Below, piece by piece: positions 8,734 to 18,555 of a DNA stretch of 64,000 bases. Location: assembly GCF_036067295.1 (NCBI RefSeq), contig NZ_CP107954.1, positions 1,054,001-1,118,000 of the forward strand, in the 5' to 3' direction. The DNA comes from Kribbella sp. NBC_00382 (GTDB taxonomy: Bacteria > Actinomycetota > Actinomycetes > Propionibacteriales > Kribbellaceae). A program made the translations under genes and the position numbers. The notes under the pieces are model-generated. The model saw only the letters and a list, made by a program, of their open reading frames with translations, searched no databases and was not told the DNA's origin. Positions within the stretch are counted from its first letter, which is position 1, and each line of letters begins with the position of its first letter.

Positions 8734-9669
8734 CTACCCGGCCGGGTAGCTAGCCACCATTCGTACGGCGTGGTTGCGGTAGCCCAGCCGTTCGAAGCTG
8801 GCGGCCATTGGTTTGTTGGTCAGGTCGGTGTCGGCTCGGATCCGGTCGGCGCCGGTCTCGACCAGCAGGTGGGTGATCTCGGCCAGCAGATCATCGCAGT
8901 AGCCGTTGCCGCGGTGTTCGGCCAGTACGCCGAGATACCCCACGACCGGCCCGCCGTTGTTGGCCGACGGCAACGCAAACCCGACTAGCGCGCCGGCCGA
9001 GTCGTAGGCCAGGCGCCACCATGAGCGCTCCCCCGGCATCGACTGGTAGATCTCCAGGTCTTCCTTCGCAGCGCCATCAACCCCGACCCGAGCGACCGCC
9101 CGAGCAGTCGAGGCATCAAGGCTGCCGTCGATCACCCGCCGGAAGACATCGAGGAAGGCCTCGTCGTCAGCCGGCTCGAAACGCAACCGGGTCGACCGAG
9201 CCGGCAGCCCATCAGCAGGCGTCCACTCGTAACGCAGCCGTTCGGTCAGTTGCGACAGGCCAGCAGCCCGAGCAGCCGCCAGCCGTGGCTCCAGCGAGGC
9301 GACGACGGAGGGCTGATCACGCCAGCCGTTGGGCAGGAAGATGTGGTACTCCGGTTCCTCCCCGTCCGTCGGGAAGGTGTCCAAAGCGTGCCGGATCAAC
9401 GAGCTCCACACCGCAACGCGGTCGATGCCCGGTACGGCGTACAGGCCGTCGATGCTGAACGGGTAGGCGAACTGCTCCATGCCCCACCAAATGGCGAGCG
9501 CGATGATCTCGCCGCTCTCGTCCTCGACGACCCAGGACCAGTCGTAGCGGTAGGCACCAGAGACCAGATAGTCGTCCCAGCGCTCCCGCGTCACCGTGTT
9601 GAGCGACTGGTCGGCGATCAGGGTATGGATGGTGTCGAGGTCGGCCTCGACGGTGGTACGAATCTTCAC
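8734..9669 (-). CDS. GNAT-family N-acetyltransferase
   Basis: 311 residues from a GTG at 9669, chosen for the strong GGAGGA site 6 nt upstream. The length and arrangement suggest two tandem GNAT folds: an N-terminal half starting MKIRTTVEADLDTIHTL and a C-terminal half with the acetyl-CoA motif LGVLAEHRGNGYCDDLLAEI followed by DTDLTNKPMAASFERLGY. Only the C-terminal copy has a good pyrophosphate-binding motif. Cytosolic; the substrate is unknown. A short upstream reading frame with its own ribosome site precedes it. Confidence 0.88.
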   Translation of the reverse strand: MKIRTTVEADLDTIHTLIADQSLNTVTRERWDDYLVSGAYRYDWSWVVEDESGEIIALAIWWGMEQFAYPFSIDGLYAVPGIDRVAVWSSLIRHALDTFPTDGEEPEYHIFLPNGWRDQPSVVASLEPRLAAARAAGLSQLTERLRYEWTPADGLPARSTRLRFEPADDEAFLDVFRRVIDGSLDASTARAVARVGVDGAAKEDLEIYQSMPGERSWWRLAYDSAGALVGFALPSANNGGPVVGYLGVLAEHRGNGYCDDLLAEITHLLVETGADRIRADTDLTNKPMAASFERLGYRNHAVRMVASYPAG

Positions 9670-9705
9670 GGGTAAATCCTCCAGAAAGGAGGCGCGAGGC
9701 TCCGC

Positions 9706-9756
9706 TCAGTGCGAGCTGGTCGAGCGGGGCGGGCGCGCCGAAACAAGAGCCTTCAT
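9706..9756 (-). CDS. possible 16-residue leader peptide upstream of the GNAT gene
   Basis: ATG at 9756, preceded 6 nt away by a near-ideal GGAAGGAG site, encodes MKALVSARPPRSTSSH and stops 36 nt before the GNAT start codon. The ribosome site is better than many real genes in the window, which is the only support. It could be a regulatory leader or chance. Confidence 0.3.
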   Translation of the reverse strand: MKALVSARPPRSTSSH

Positions 9757-9883
9757 CGGTCGCTCCTTCCACTCGAGGGGTCGTTCTCGCCAGGCAGACC
9801 CTAGAACCCGGGCGAGGTCATAGTCCACCGATTATTCATGGTTGGGATGTGCCGGCGTCGCTTGTCGCGGGAAGTCTTGGGGC

Positions 9884-10315
9884 ATGCGAACGCCCACCGC
9901 ACCCAAGTTCAGCGCGCTTGCCGCCGTCGCCGTCTTCTCGATCGGCCTGACCGCGACCACCGCGACCGCCTCCACAACGACAACAACGACCCAGTACGCC
10001 GTACCGTCCGCCGTCACCGCGATCTCCTCCTGCGGCCTGAGCACCCTGCCGCCCGAAGCCACCACCACCCTGCGCCTGATCCACTCGGGCGGCCCGTTCC
10101 CGTACAGCCAGGACGGGATCGTCTTCCAGAACCGCGAGGGGATCCTGCCGGCCAAACCGAGCAGCTACTACCACGAGTACACCGTCAAGACTCCCGGCTC
10201 CTCGACCCGCGGCGCCCGCCGGCTGATCGGTGGCGGCACGCTCACCACGCCCGCGTCGGTGTACTACACCGGCGACCACTACGCGTCCTTCTGCCTGGTG
10301 AACGAGAACGGCTGA
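9884..10315 (+). CDS. secreted guanyl-specific ribonuclease, RNase Sa (N1/T1) family
   Basis: 143 residues from the ATG at 9884, giving a clean signal peptide (basic start, then hydrophobic LAAVAVFSIGLTATTATAS). The mature part matches RNase Sa of Streptomyces aureofaciens almost block for block: LPPEATTTLRLI, GPFPYSQDGIVFQNRE, YYHEYTVKTPG, TRGARR and YYTGDHYASF, so the catalytic Glu, Arg and His are present. The two Cys (SCGLS near the mature N-terminus and SFCLV near the end) probably form the long-range disulfide, though the second lies a few residues earlier than in RNase Sa. It cleaves RNA after guanosine outside the cell. No barstar-like inhibitor gene is adjacent. Confidence 0.93.
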   Translation: MRTPTAPKFSALAAVAVFSIGLTATTATASTTTTTTQYAVPSAVTAISSCGLSTLPPEATTTLRLIHSGGPFPYSQDGIVFQNREGILPAKPSSYYHEYTVKTPGSSTRGARRLIGGGTLTTPASVYYTGDHYASFCLVNENG

Positions 10316-10327
10316 GAGAATCGGCCG

Positions 10328-10846
10328 GTGACGTCAGACATCCAGAACGTACTGCGCAACCAGTTCGAGCTCACCTGGGCGCTGTTCGAGTACCACCTGG
10401 AACGCCTGACCCCGGACGACCTGCTCTGGGAACCGGCCAAACTCTGCTGGACAGTCCGCCCGGACAGTATCGGGAACTGGCGGGCGGACTGGTCCGACAG
10501 CGCGCTCGACCCGATCCCGGTACCGACGATCGGCTGGCTCACCTGGCACATCGGCTGGTGGTGGTCGACCGCTGCGGCCCACGCGCGCGGGGCGGTACCA
10601 CCGGACCGTACTGCGGTGTTGTGGCCGGGCGACCTGGCCAAGACCCTCGGCTGGATGCGCGCGCTCCGCGACCAGTGGTCCCACATCCTCGAGGACATCA
10701 CCGACCTCGCCAGGCCGGCCGTCTTCCCCTGGCCCCCCGAAACCGGCCGCTCCACCGCCGACCAGTTCGCCTGGGTCAACACCGAGTTGATGAAGAACGC
10801 CGCCGAGATCGGCCAGCTCAGACTGCTCCGAGCTGCCGACGCATAA
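10328..10846 (+). CDS. DinB-family protein
   Basis: 172 residues from a GTG at 10328, 12 nt after the ribonuclease stop. The sequence shows the four-helix DinB/DUF664 pattern: LFEYHLERLTPDDLLWEP at the start, the WLTWHIGWWWSTAAAHARG helix and RDQWSHILEDI. Family members bind a divalent metal through a His triad and many act as thiol-dependent transferases; here His residues are at suitable places but the third is not certain. Cytosolic. Co-transcription with the ribonuclease is likely from the short spacing, but no functional link is known. Confidence 0.85.
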   Translation: MTSDIQNVLRNQFELTWALFEYHLERLTPDDLLWEPAKLCWTVRPDSIGNWRADWSDSALDPIPVPTIGWLTWHIGWWWSTAAAHARGAVPPDRTAVLWPGDLAKTLGWMRALRDQWSHILEDITDLARPAVFPWPPETGRSTADQFAWVNTELMKNAAEIGQLRLLRAADA

Positions 10847-10847
10847 A

Positions 10848-10886
10848 AAAACCTGGCCCCGGGCGAACTGCCCGGGACCAGGTTTT
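10848..10886. terminator. bidirectional intrinsic terminator between DinB gene and groEL
   Basis: Arms 10848-10864 and 10870-10886 pair over 17 bp with one mismatch around the loop GAACT. The stem begins with an A-run and ends in TTTT, so it can stop transcription from both convergent genes. Confidence 0.9.
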
Positions 10887-10914
10887 CTGTCGTGCGAAAG
10901 GAACTTCTAGGAGA

Positions 10915-12573
<1,659 letters not shown>

Positions 12574-12687
12574 TCAGCCGGCCGGATGCCCGCGACGGAC
12601 GGTACTTTCGGTGCGGCGGTCACGTCCCGCCACCCCTCCAGCACCTCATCGAGGCCGTCTATGGTCACACCGTCCGGGCGCGAGCAG

Positions 12688-12714
12688 TTATCACTCTCGC
12701 CCATCGAGTGCTAA
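12688..12714. promoter_or_regulatory. CIRCE operator 1 of groEL2
   Basis: TTATCACTC-N9-GAGTGCTAA; the right arm is a perfect CIRCE half-site and the left has one change from TTAGCACTC. It is the HrcA repressor site, placed upstream of the minus-strand groEL. Confidence 0.9.
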
Positions 12715-12722
12715 CCAAAGTA

Positions 12723-12749
12723 TTAGCACTCGACCCAAGCGAGTGCAAG
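12723..12749. promoter_or_regulatory. CIRCE operator 2 of groEL2
   Basis: TTAGCACTC-N9-GAGTGCAAG; here the left arm is perfect and the right arm deviates in its last three bases. With the neighbouring CIRCE it forms a double HrcA site 8 bp apart. Confidence 0.9.
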
Positions 12750-12763
12750 CCAGCCCACCCCGG

Positions 12764-13108
12764 TCAGGCCGACGGTTGCTCGTGCTGGGCGATCAGCATC
12801 TTCGGCGCGGTCAGCCGCCAGGCCTCGGTCAGCAGCTCCGTCAGCTCCTCCTCGTCCGCGACCGCGAGCTTGACCTCCAGCCACGCGAACCGCCCGGACG
12901 CCCACGACGGCGTATAGACCTCCGGATCCTCCGCGACCAGCGCCTCTTGCTCCTCGCGCAGCGCCTTGAGCATCACCGACGTCTCGTCCGCCGACAGGTA
13001 CACGAACCCCTTCTTCCGCACCTTGAACGCAGGCTGCCCGGCCCACCCGACATGCTCCTCGACCCCGGGCAGGCCGAGCAGCACTTTCGTCACCGCCTCA
13101 GCATCCAT
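12764..13108 (-). CDS. MmcQ/YjbR-family DNA-binding-like protein
   Basis: 114 residues starting MDAEAVTKVLLGLPGVEEH at 13108; longer in-frame starts upstream add a low-quality extension. The CyaY-like MmcQ/YjbR fold is recognisable from LPGVEEHVGWAGQPAFKVRKKGFVYL and the C-terminal ELLTEAWRLTAPKML helix. Members are small cytosolic proteins of unclear function. Single gene; its end abuts the groEL2 operator region. Confidence 0.85.
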   Translation of the reverse strand: MDAEAVTKVLLGLPGVEEHVGWAGQPAFKVRKKGFVYLSADETSVMLKALREEQEALVAEDPEVYTPSWASGRFAWLEVKLAVADEEELTELLTEAWRLTAPKMLIAQHEQPSA

Positions 13109-13260
13109 CCCCCGACGGTACGACCCGGCACCGACAGAAATATCGAAAGTCGTCAGGGATCCGGACCCGCCCCGGCTGACCCGGATCAGGGGTCGGACCA
13201 GGGTCGGCTCGGTACCGATCCCGATGTGGAGAAGGGGTCCGCGGCGGCAGAGTAGTGGAC

Positions 13261-13581
13261 ATGACGAACTCCACTGCACCGTTCTCGAACCTGTCCGGTA
13301 AGACTCTTCGCCGCTCGCGTGACCAGCGGATGCTCTCCGGTGTTTCCGGTGGACTGGCGGAGTACTTCACCATCGACGCCACCCTGGTCCGGCTGGCCAT
13401 CGTCGGCCTGACCCTGATCACCGGCGGCACCGCGCTGATCGGCTACGTGATCGCCTGGATCGTGATGCCCGAGGCCGATGGCAAGGCGGTCTGGCAGACC
13501 GTCAGCCAGCCGCAGCAGCAGTCCACCCCCGAGTCCGACATCGCCGCTCGCATCTACGACGACAAGCCGCCGGCGGCGTGA
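13261..13581 (+). CDS. PspC-domain protein
   Basis: 106 residues from ATG 13261 (a GTG at 13255 is a possible alternative). KTLRRSRDQRMLSGVSGGLAEYFTID followed by a hydrophobic segment LVRLAIVGLTLITGGTALIGYVIAWIVMP is the classical PspC domain, a small inner-membrane stress or regulator-associated module. A hydrophilic Gln/Ser-rich tail follows. Divergent from the YjbR gene; probable membrane-stress role by family only. Confidence 0.92.
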   Translation: MTNSTAPFSNLSGKTLRRSRDQRMLSGVSGGLAEYFTIDATLVRLAIVGLTLITGGTALIGYVIAWIVMPEADGKAVWQTVSQPQQQSTPESDIAARIYDDKPPAA

Positions 13582-13650
13582 CGGGCGGACGCACGGCAGC
13601 AAGGTGACAGCGCCACCAGATAGGCCACAGGCGCTCTCATACTTGCTGCC

Positions 13651-14403
13651 GTGCCGACCGACGCCGCACTGACCTACTGTCCTCAGTGCGGCCACCAGCT
13701 CCCCAGCGATCCGCGCTATGTGACGTGGTGCGACCGCTGCGACTGGAACGTCGACCCCAACCCCCAAGAGCACGACCCCACCTGGCACCTCCAGGTCGAG
13801 CCAGTCACCACCGCTCCAAGCCTGTACGCCGTACTACGTGAGCTCACGACCGCCACTCGCACCAGACCCATCAAGACAGTCGCGGTGACCACCCTCCCGC
13901 GCATCTCGATCACCCGCCGAGCCCTGCGAATAGGCCTCCCCCTCTGGGCAGGCCTGGAACCGCAGCAGCGTCTCGCCGTACTGGCCCACGAGCTCTACGA
14001 CGCCAGACGCGGCTGGCACTCCGAATGGCGCACAGACCTCAGGGTCGCCAAGCTAGTCGGCTCCGACGCAGCAGCCACCGCGCTGGAGCGCTCACTGCTC
14101 GCCGGCACCACCTACCAGTCCCTGGCGCGAGCACTCCGCTTCAACCCATCCCTGGACCCCTTAGAGGCCCTCCGCCGCAGCGCAGCCCCACTCCCGGCCC
14201 ACGAGCTGACCCGGCGCCTCCGCCTGGCTGTCCTCCACAACACCCGCTCCGACCCCGCACACCCGCCGACTCACCTCCGCACCCATCGGATCCGCCTGGC
14301 CGACCTACAGGGCACCCTGGAACTCACGGACGCGGAGAACGCCGCCATAGACCGAGAGCTGCAACTTCCTGCAACAACAGCGCTCGCCGCAGTCCGCGAC
14401 TGA
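13651..14403 (+). CDS. degenerate M48 peptidase paralogue, lacking active site and membrane helices
   Basis: 250 residues from a GTG at 13651. It is clearly a duplicate of the next gene: the N-terminal zinc ribbon YCPQCGHQLPSDPRYVTWCD, the block IGLPLWAGLEPQQRLAVLAHEL and the tail DPAHPPTHLRTHRIRLADLQ all align. The catalytic HELGH of the neighbour is HELYD here, and the two membrane helices and the segment after the active site have been deleted. The frame is intact, so it may be expressed as a zinc-ribbon protein without protease activity, or be decaying. Confidence 0.8.
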   Translation: MPTDAALTYCPQCGHQLPSDPRYVTWCDRCDWNVDPNPQEHDPTWHLQVEPVTTAPSLYAVLRELTTATRTRPIKTVAVTTLPRISITRRALRIGLPLWAGLEPQQRLAVLAHELYDARRGWHSEWRTDLRVAKLVGSDAAATALERSLLAGTTYQSLARALRFNPSLDPLEALRRSAAPLPAHELTRRLRLAVLHNTRSDPAHPPTHLRTHRIRLADLQGTLELTDAENAAIDRELQLPATTALAAVRD

Positions 14404-14425
14404 CCGCGCCTGCCACACTCCTGAC

Positions 14426-15697
14426 GTGCAGACCGACCAGGGCACCAGCCGCTGCCCCCAGTGCGACCACGAGATCGCCGCAGATCCGCAGTACGTGACG
14501 TGGTGCGACCAGTGCGACTGGAACGTAGACCCGACCGGCCCTACCCATCAGGTCTCCGCCCGGCGACAGCGACGCGAGCATCAGCTGGCCGACACTCTGT
14601 ACCGCGAGCTGGAGCACGGCGAGATCCGTCGGCCGGGCTGGACCGTTGCCAGGGTCGGCACCTATCTACTGTCGGCGCTGATCCTGGTGGTGCTACCTCT
14701 GGCGGGCCTGGTCGGCGGCATCTACGCCCTGGTCTCGTACCGGCCGATCTGGATCGGCATCCTGCTCTCTGTCATCCCGTTCGGAGTCACGTTCCTCCTA
14801 CGGCCCCGGGCCCATCGCCTCGGCCCCGAGTCCCATCTGGTGCACCGGGAACAGGCACCCCGGCTGTTCGGCCTGCTCGACGAGATCGCCACCAAGATCG
14901 GTACCAGGAAGGTGGGGCTCATCGAGCTCAGTCCCTACCCGAGGATCGGCTTCATCAAGGTCGGCTGGCGGTTCACGCCGGTGATCAGCATCGGCCTACC
15001 GCTGTGGGCAGGGCTCGGGCCGCAGGAGCGGGTCGCCGTACTGGCGCACGAGCTCGGCCATGGCAAGAACGGGGACGGCCTGCACCGCTGGGTCGTCGAC
15101 TCGGCGGTGGACGCACTGCAGGAGATTCAGCTGACGTCGCGCAATGACGAGTCCGACGAGTACCGGCTGGAGCTGCAGACCTACCACTTCAACGGCTACA
15201 GCAACAACGCCATCAACAGTTTCCTCGACGCGACGATCGGCTCGATGGCCAGAGGCGTCCAGTGGTTGCTGACCACCGCGGACCTGAGAGCCGGGCAACG
15301 CGAGGAGTACCTGGCCGACCGGCGGTCGGCGGAGATCGCCGGCTCGGACGGGGCAGCCGGCGCCTTGGAACGGTACGAACTCGCCTCGACCTCGTACCGG
15401 GCCATGGAGCAGGCGCTGCGCTTCGCCCCGGACGTCGACCCGCTGGAGGCGGCCGCCTCCGCCGTAAGCGAGATCCCGGCCCGTGAGGTTGAGCGCAGGC
15501 TCAGGGTCAGCCGGCTGCGGGAGACCCGGAGCGACTCAACTCACCCGCCGACCAACCTCCGAGCCAAGCTGATCCGGGCCAGACCCGCACACGACCCTCT
15601 CGTCGAGCTGGAGATCGACGAGAGCGAGGCCATTGACAAGGAGCTGGCCGGGCCGGCGGAGGCTGTTCTGAAGGAGCTGCGGTCCGCGTTGCGTTAG
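14426..15697 (+). CDS. M48-family membrane zinc metallopeptidase with zinc ribbon
   Basis: 423 residues from GTG 14426, 22 nt after the degenerate paralogue. N-terminal ribbon CPQCDHEIAADPQYVTWCDQC, two membrane helices (YLLSALILVVLPLAGLVGGI and IWIGILLSVIPFGVTFLL), then VAVLAHELGHGKNGDGLH with the HExxH zinc site and a downstream Glu region EEYLADRRSAEIAGSDG. This is the HtpX/Ste24 topology of a membrane-anchored cytosolic-face protease. Likely role in membrane protein quality control. Its stop overlaps that of the convergent phosphodiesterase by 3 bp. Confidence 0.92.
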   Translation: MQTDQGTSRCPQCDHEIAADPQYVTWCDQCDWNVDPTGPTHQVSARRQRREHQLADTLYRELEHGEIRRPGWTVARVGTYLLSALILVVLPLAGLVGGIYALVSYRPIWIGILLSVIPFGVTFLLRPRAHRLGPESHLVHREQAPRLFGLLDEIATKIGTRKVGLIELSPYPRIGFIKVGWRFTPVISIGLPLWAGLGPQERVAVLAHELGHGKNGDGLHRWVVDSAVDALQEIQLTSRNDESDEYRLELQTYHFNGYSNNAINSFLDATIGSMARGVQWLLTTADLRAGQREEYLADRRSAEIAGSDGAAGALERYELASTSYRAMEQALRFAPDVDPLEAAASAVSEIPAREVERRLRVSRLRETRSDSTHPPTNLRAKLIRARPAHDPLVELEIDESEAIDKELAGPAEAVLKELRSALR

Positions 15698-16659
15698 ACC
15701 TTCAGCGACGTCTTGGCGGCTGCGGCGACGGCGATGTCGGGGTGGTCGGAGAAGACGCCGTCTACGCCGGTGGCGGCGAAGCGGGCCAGTTCGCCGGCCA
15801 GGTCCAGGCCCGTCGGAAGGAAGCGGCGTTCGGCGCGGAAGGTCCAGAGCTGGACCGACAGGCCGGCCCGGTGGGCCAGGTCGACCAGGCGGGTCGGTTC
15901 GCCGAGGGCGCCGCTCGCGGTCCGCGGGATGACCAGGTCCTTGTGCGGTGCCAGCACCTGCGCGTACGTCGAGATCTCGCGCAGGCCGGCCGGCTCGATC
16001 AGGTCCGCGAAGGTCCGGGTATCACCCGCCCGGAGGAAGTCGTTGGGCGCGTTCTCGGAGTCGATCAGCTGGACCAGCGGGACGTCCGTCATCACCGACA
16101 GCCGGCGCAGGCTGGTCGGCTCGAACGACTGGATCATCGCCTCGCCCTTGTGCAGGCCGAGCGCGACCAGGCGCTCCGCGAGCAGCTCCTCCAGCGGCAG
16201 GCCGAGGCGGCGGAAGTACGCCGGGTGCTTGATCTCCGGGATCACCCCGATCGGGCGGCCGAGCCGGGCCGACTCCTGCCGGGCCAGCGCGACCACCTGG
16301 TCGAAGGTCTGGATCCCCTCGCGGCCGTCGTACGCCGTGTTCGCGGCACGCAGGGCGGGCATCCGCTCCCGGGCCCGCAGCGTGCGCAGCTCCTGGTAGC
16401 TGAAGTCCTCGGCGAACCAGCCGGTCACGGCCGTCCCGTCGACGATCTTGGTGATCCGCCGGTCCGCGAACACCGCGTGCTCCGCGACGTCCGTCGTACC
16501 GGACAGTTCGTTCTCGTGCCGGACCACCAGGACGCCGTCGAGCGTCGAGACCAGGTCAGGCTCCAGATAGTCGGCTCCCAGGGCCGCAGCGAGCCGATAG
16601 GCCTGCGGCGTGTGTTCCGGGCGATAGCCACTCGCTCCCCGATGCGCGATCACCAGCAT
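15694..16659 (-). CDS. glycerophosphodiester phosphodiesterase, GlpQ-like
   Basis: 321 residues from ATG 16659 (MLVIAHRGASGYRPEHT), the start that matches the family; the frame is open for 39 more codons upstream without a better start. Catalytic and metal residues are visible: HRGASGYRPEHT, DYLEPDLV and VVRHENEL, the last His acting as acid/base. It splits glycerophosphodiesters into glycerol-3-phosphate and an alcohol. From this start it has no signal peptide, so it is probably cytosolic, unlike E. coli GlpQ. Divergent from the ABC exporter genes. Confidence 0.92.
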   Translation of the reverse strand: MLVIAHRGASGYRPEHTPQAYRLAAALGADYLEPDLVSTLDGVLVVRHENELSGTTDVAEHAVFADRRITKIVDGTAVTGWFAEDFSYQELRTLRARERMPALRAANTAYDGREGIQTFDQVVALARQESARLGRPIGVIPEIKHPAYFRRLGLPLEELLAERLVALGLHKGEAMIQSFEPTSLRRLSVMTDVPLVQLIDSENAPNDFLRAGDTRTFADLIEPAGLREISTYAQVLAPHKDLVIPRTASGALGEPTRLVDLAHRAGLSVQLWTFRAERRFLPTGLDLAGELARFAATGVDGVFSDHPDIAVAAAAKTSLKV

Positions 16660-16792
16660 GGTTCCAGCACAGGCGGCCCAGATGGCGACCCGGGAACCCG
16701 TTGCCCAACGCAAGGTGAAGCTCGCCCACCATCTGAGGGCCGCCGGTAAACCACATGCTTTTGTCGGTGCGGGCACCTAGCCTCGAAGGGTT

Positions 16793-18514
16793 ATGAGACA
16801 GCTTCCGTTGGCCGATCCCGGCATCCCTGATCACCGTTCGCCTGCCCGCTATCTGTGGTGGGTGGCGCGCGGGCAGAAGGCCACGCTCGTGGGCGGGATG
16901 ACGTTCGGAATCCTCGCGATGGGCGCGCAGGCGCTCGTACCGGCTGTGCTGGGCAAGGCGATCGACGAGGGCATCGCGGTGGGTGACACCGAGAAGTTGC
17001 TGCTCTGGAGCGCCGTACTGTTCGGGGTCGGCGTGCTGCAGGCCCTGGCCGGCATCATGCGGCACCGGTTCGTCGTGGCGAACTGGCTGAGCGGCGCCTA
17101 CCGCACGGTCCAGGTGGTCACCCGTAAGGCGGCAGACCTCGGTGCCACCCTGCCCAAGCAGCTCGCTACCGGTGAGGTCGTCAGCGTCGGCTCCAGCGAC
17201 CTGGCCTACATCGGCAACCTGCTCGAGGTGTCCGGCCGGTTCGCCGGCGCCGTCGTCACGTTCTTCGTGGTCGCGGTGATTCTGCTGTCGTCGTCGACAC
17301 TGCTCGGCCTGATCGTGCTGATCGGCGTACCGCTGATGGTGTTCGGCCTCGGCCCGATGCTGCGGCCGCTGCACGCGCGGCAGTCGGCGCAACGCGAGGC
17401 GGTCAGCGAGCTGAACTCACTGGGCTCCGACATCGTCGCGGGTCTGCGGGTGCTGCGAGGCATCGGCGGCGAGGACTCGTTCTCGCGCAGGTACCGGCGC
17501 GAGTCGCAACAGGTCCGTACCGCGGGCGTGAAGGTGGCCCGGATCCAGTCGGTGCTCGACGCGGCACAGGTGTTGCTGCCCGGTATCTTCACCGTGGTCG
17601 TCGTCGGCCTCGGCGCGCACTTCGCCCTCCGCGGCGAGCTGAGCCCGGGCAGCCTGGTCGCCTTCTACGGGTATGCCACCTTCCTCGTGCTGCCACTGCG
17701 GACGGCGACCGAGGCAGCCGAGAAGCTGATGCGCGGCCTGGTCGCGGCCGGCCGGGTCAACCGCGTGCTGGCGCTGACGCCCGACGTCGTCGATCCACTC
17801 CAGCCGGTACGACTGCCCACAGCCGGAGACCTGGTCGACCCGGTCTCCGGGATCCGCGCGCGCAACGGGCTGCTGACCGCGATCGTCTCCGCCGAGCCGG
17901 ACCGCGCCGCCGAGCTGGCCGATCGCCTCGGCCGGTACGACGACGCCAGCGAGGTCCGGTACGGCGGAGTCACCCTGGCCAGCGCGACCCGTGCGGATGT
18001 CCGGGCCCGGATCCTGGTCAGCGACACCGGCTCGCAACTCTTCACCGGCACGCTGCGCCAGGAGCTCGACCCGGGCCACCGGCGTACCGACGAAGAACTG
18101 ATGACAGCGATCCGTACCGCGTCCGCCGAGGACGTGCTGGTCGCGTTGACGGACGGGCTCGACTCCGAGGTCGAGGAGAAGGGCCGGTCCTTCTCCGGCG
18201 GGCAACGGCAGCGGCTGGTCCTGGTCCGCGCGCTGCTGGCCGACCCCTCGGTGCTGGTGATGGTCGAGCCGACCTCCGCAGTCGACGCGCACACCGAGGC
18301 GCGGATCGCGGACCGGCTGCGCGAGTACCGGGCCGGCCGGAGCACTGTGGTGCTCACCTCGAGCCCACTGCTGCTGGACCGTGTCGACGAGGTGAGCTTC
18401 GTCGCCGCCGGCCAAGTGGTTGCTGTCGGCAAGCATCGCGACCTGCTCGAGAACGATCCGCTGTACCGCAGAACCGTCACCCGGCAGACCGAGGACGAGG
18501 AGGTCCGCGCATGA
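16793..18514 (+). CDS. ABC exporter half-transporter, catalytically degenerate ATPase half
   Basis: 573 residues: six-helix exporter membrane domain (about residues 30-310) followed by an ATPase domain. The ATPase keeps the signature FSGGQRQRL but has lost Walker A (the expected place reads LLTAIVSAEPDRAAELADRL, no GxxGxGKS/T), the Walker B Asp (VLVMVEPTSA) and the switch His (VVLTSSP). It can therefore only complete the ATP site of its partner, encoded 37 nt downstream, which has the opposite set of motifs. Together they form a heterodimeric exporter with one live site, like TM287/288 or TmrAB. Substrate unknown. Confidence 0.93.
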   Translation: MRQLPLADPGIPDHRSPARYLWWVARGQKATLVGGMTFGILAMGAQALVPAVLGKAIDEGIAVGDTEKLLLWSAVLFGVGVLQALAGIMRHRFVVANWLSGAYRTVQVVTRKAADLGATLPKQLATGEVVSVGSSDLAYIGNLLEVSGRFAGAVVTFFVVAVILLSSSTLLGLIVLIGVPLMVFGLGPMLRPLHARQSAQREAVSELNSLGSDIVAGLRVLRGIGGEDSFSRRYRRESQQVRTAGVKVARIQSVLDAAQVLLPGIFTVVVVGLGAHFALRGELSPGSLVAFYGYATFLVLPLRTATEAAEKLMRGLVAAGRVNRVLALTPDVVDPLQPVRLPTAGDLVDPVSGIRARNGLLTAIVSAEPDRAAELADRLGRYDDASEVRYGGVTLASATRADVRARILVSDTGSQLFTGTLRQELDPGHRRTDEELMTAIRTASAEDVLVALTDGLDSEVEEKGRSFSGGQRQRLVLVRALLADPSVLVMVEPTSAVDAHTEARIADRLREYRAGRSTVVLTSSPLLLDRVDEVSFVAAGQVVAVGKHRDLLENDPLYRRTVTRQTEDEEVRA

Positions 18515-18555
18515 ACAGGATCGCGGCGACCTCCGCCGAGGGGGTGCCGGCATGA
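18511..18555 (+). CDS. 14-residue coupling ORF between the two exporter genes
   Basis: ATG 18511 overlaps the stop of the first exporter gene (ATGA) and encodes MNRIAATSAEGVPA; its TGA overlaps the ATG of the second exporter gene (ATGA at 18552). The mini-ORF thus bridges two ATGA junctions and could keep ribosomes moving from one subunit to the next. It has no recognisable product role. Confidence 0.45.
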   Translation: MNRIAATSAEGVPA

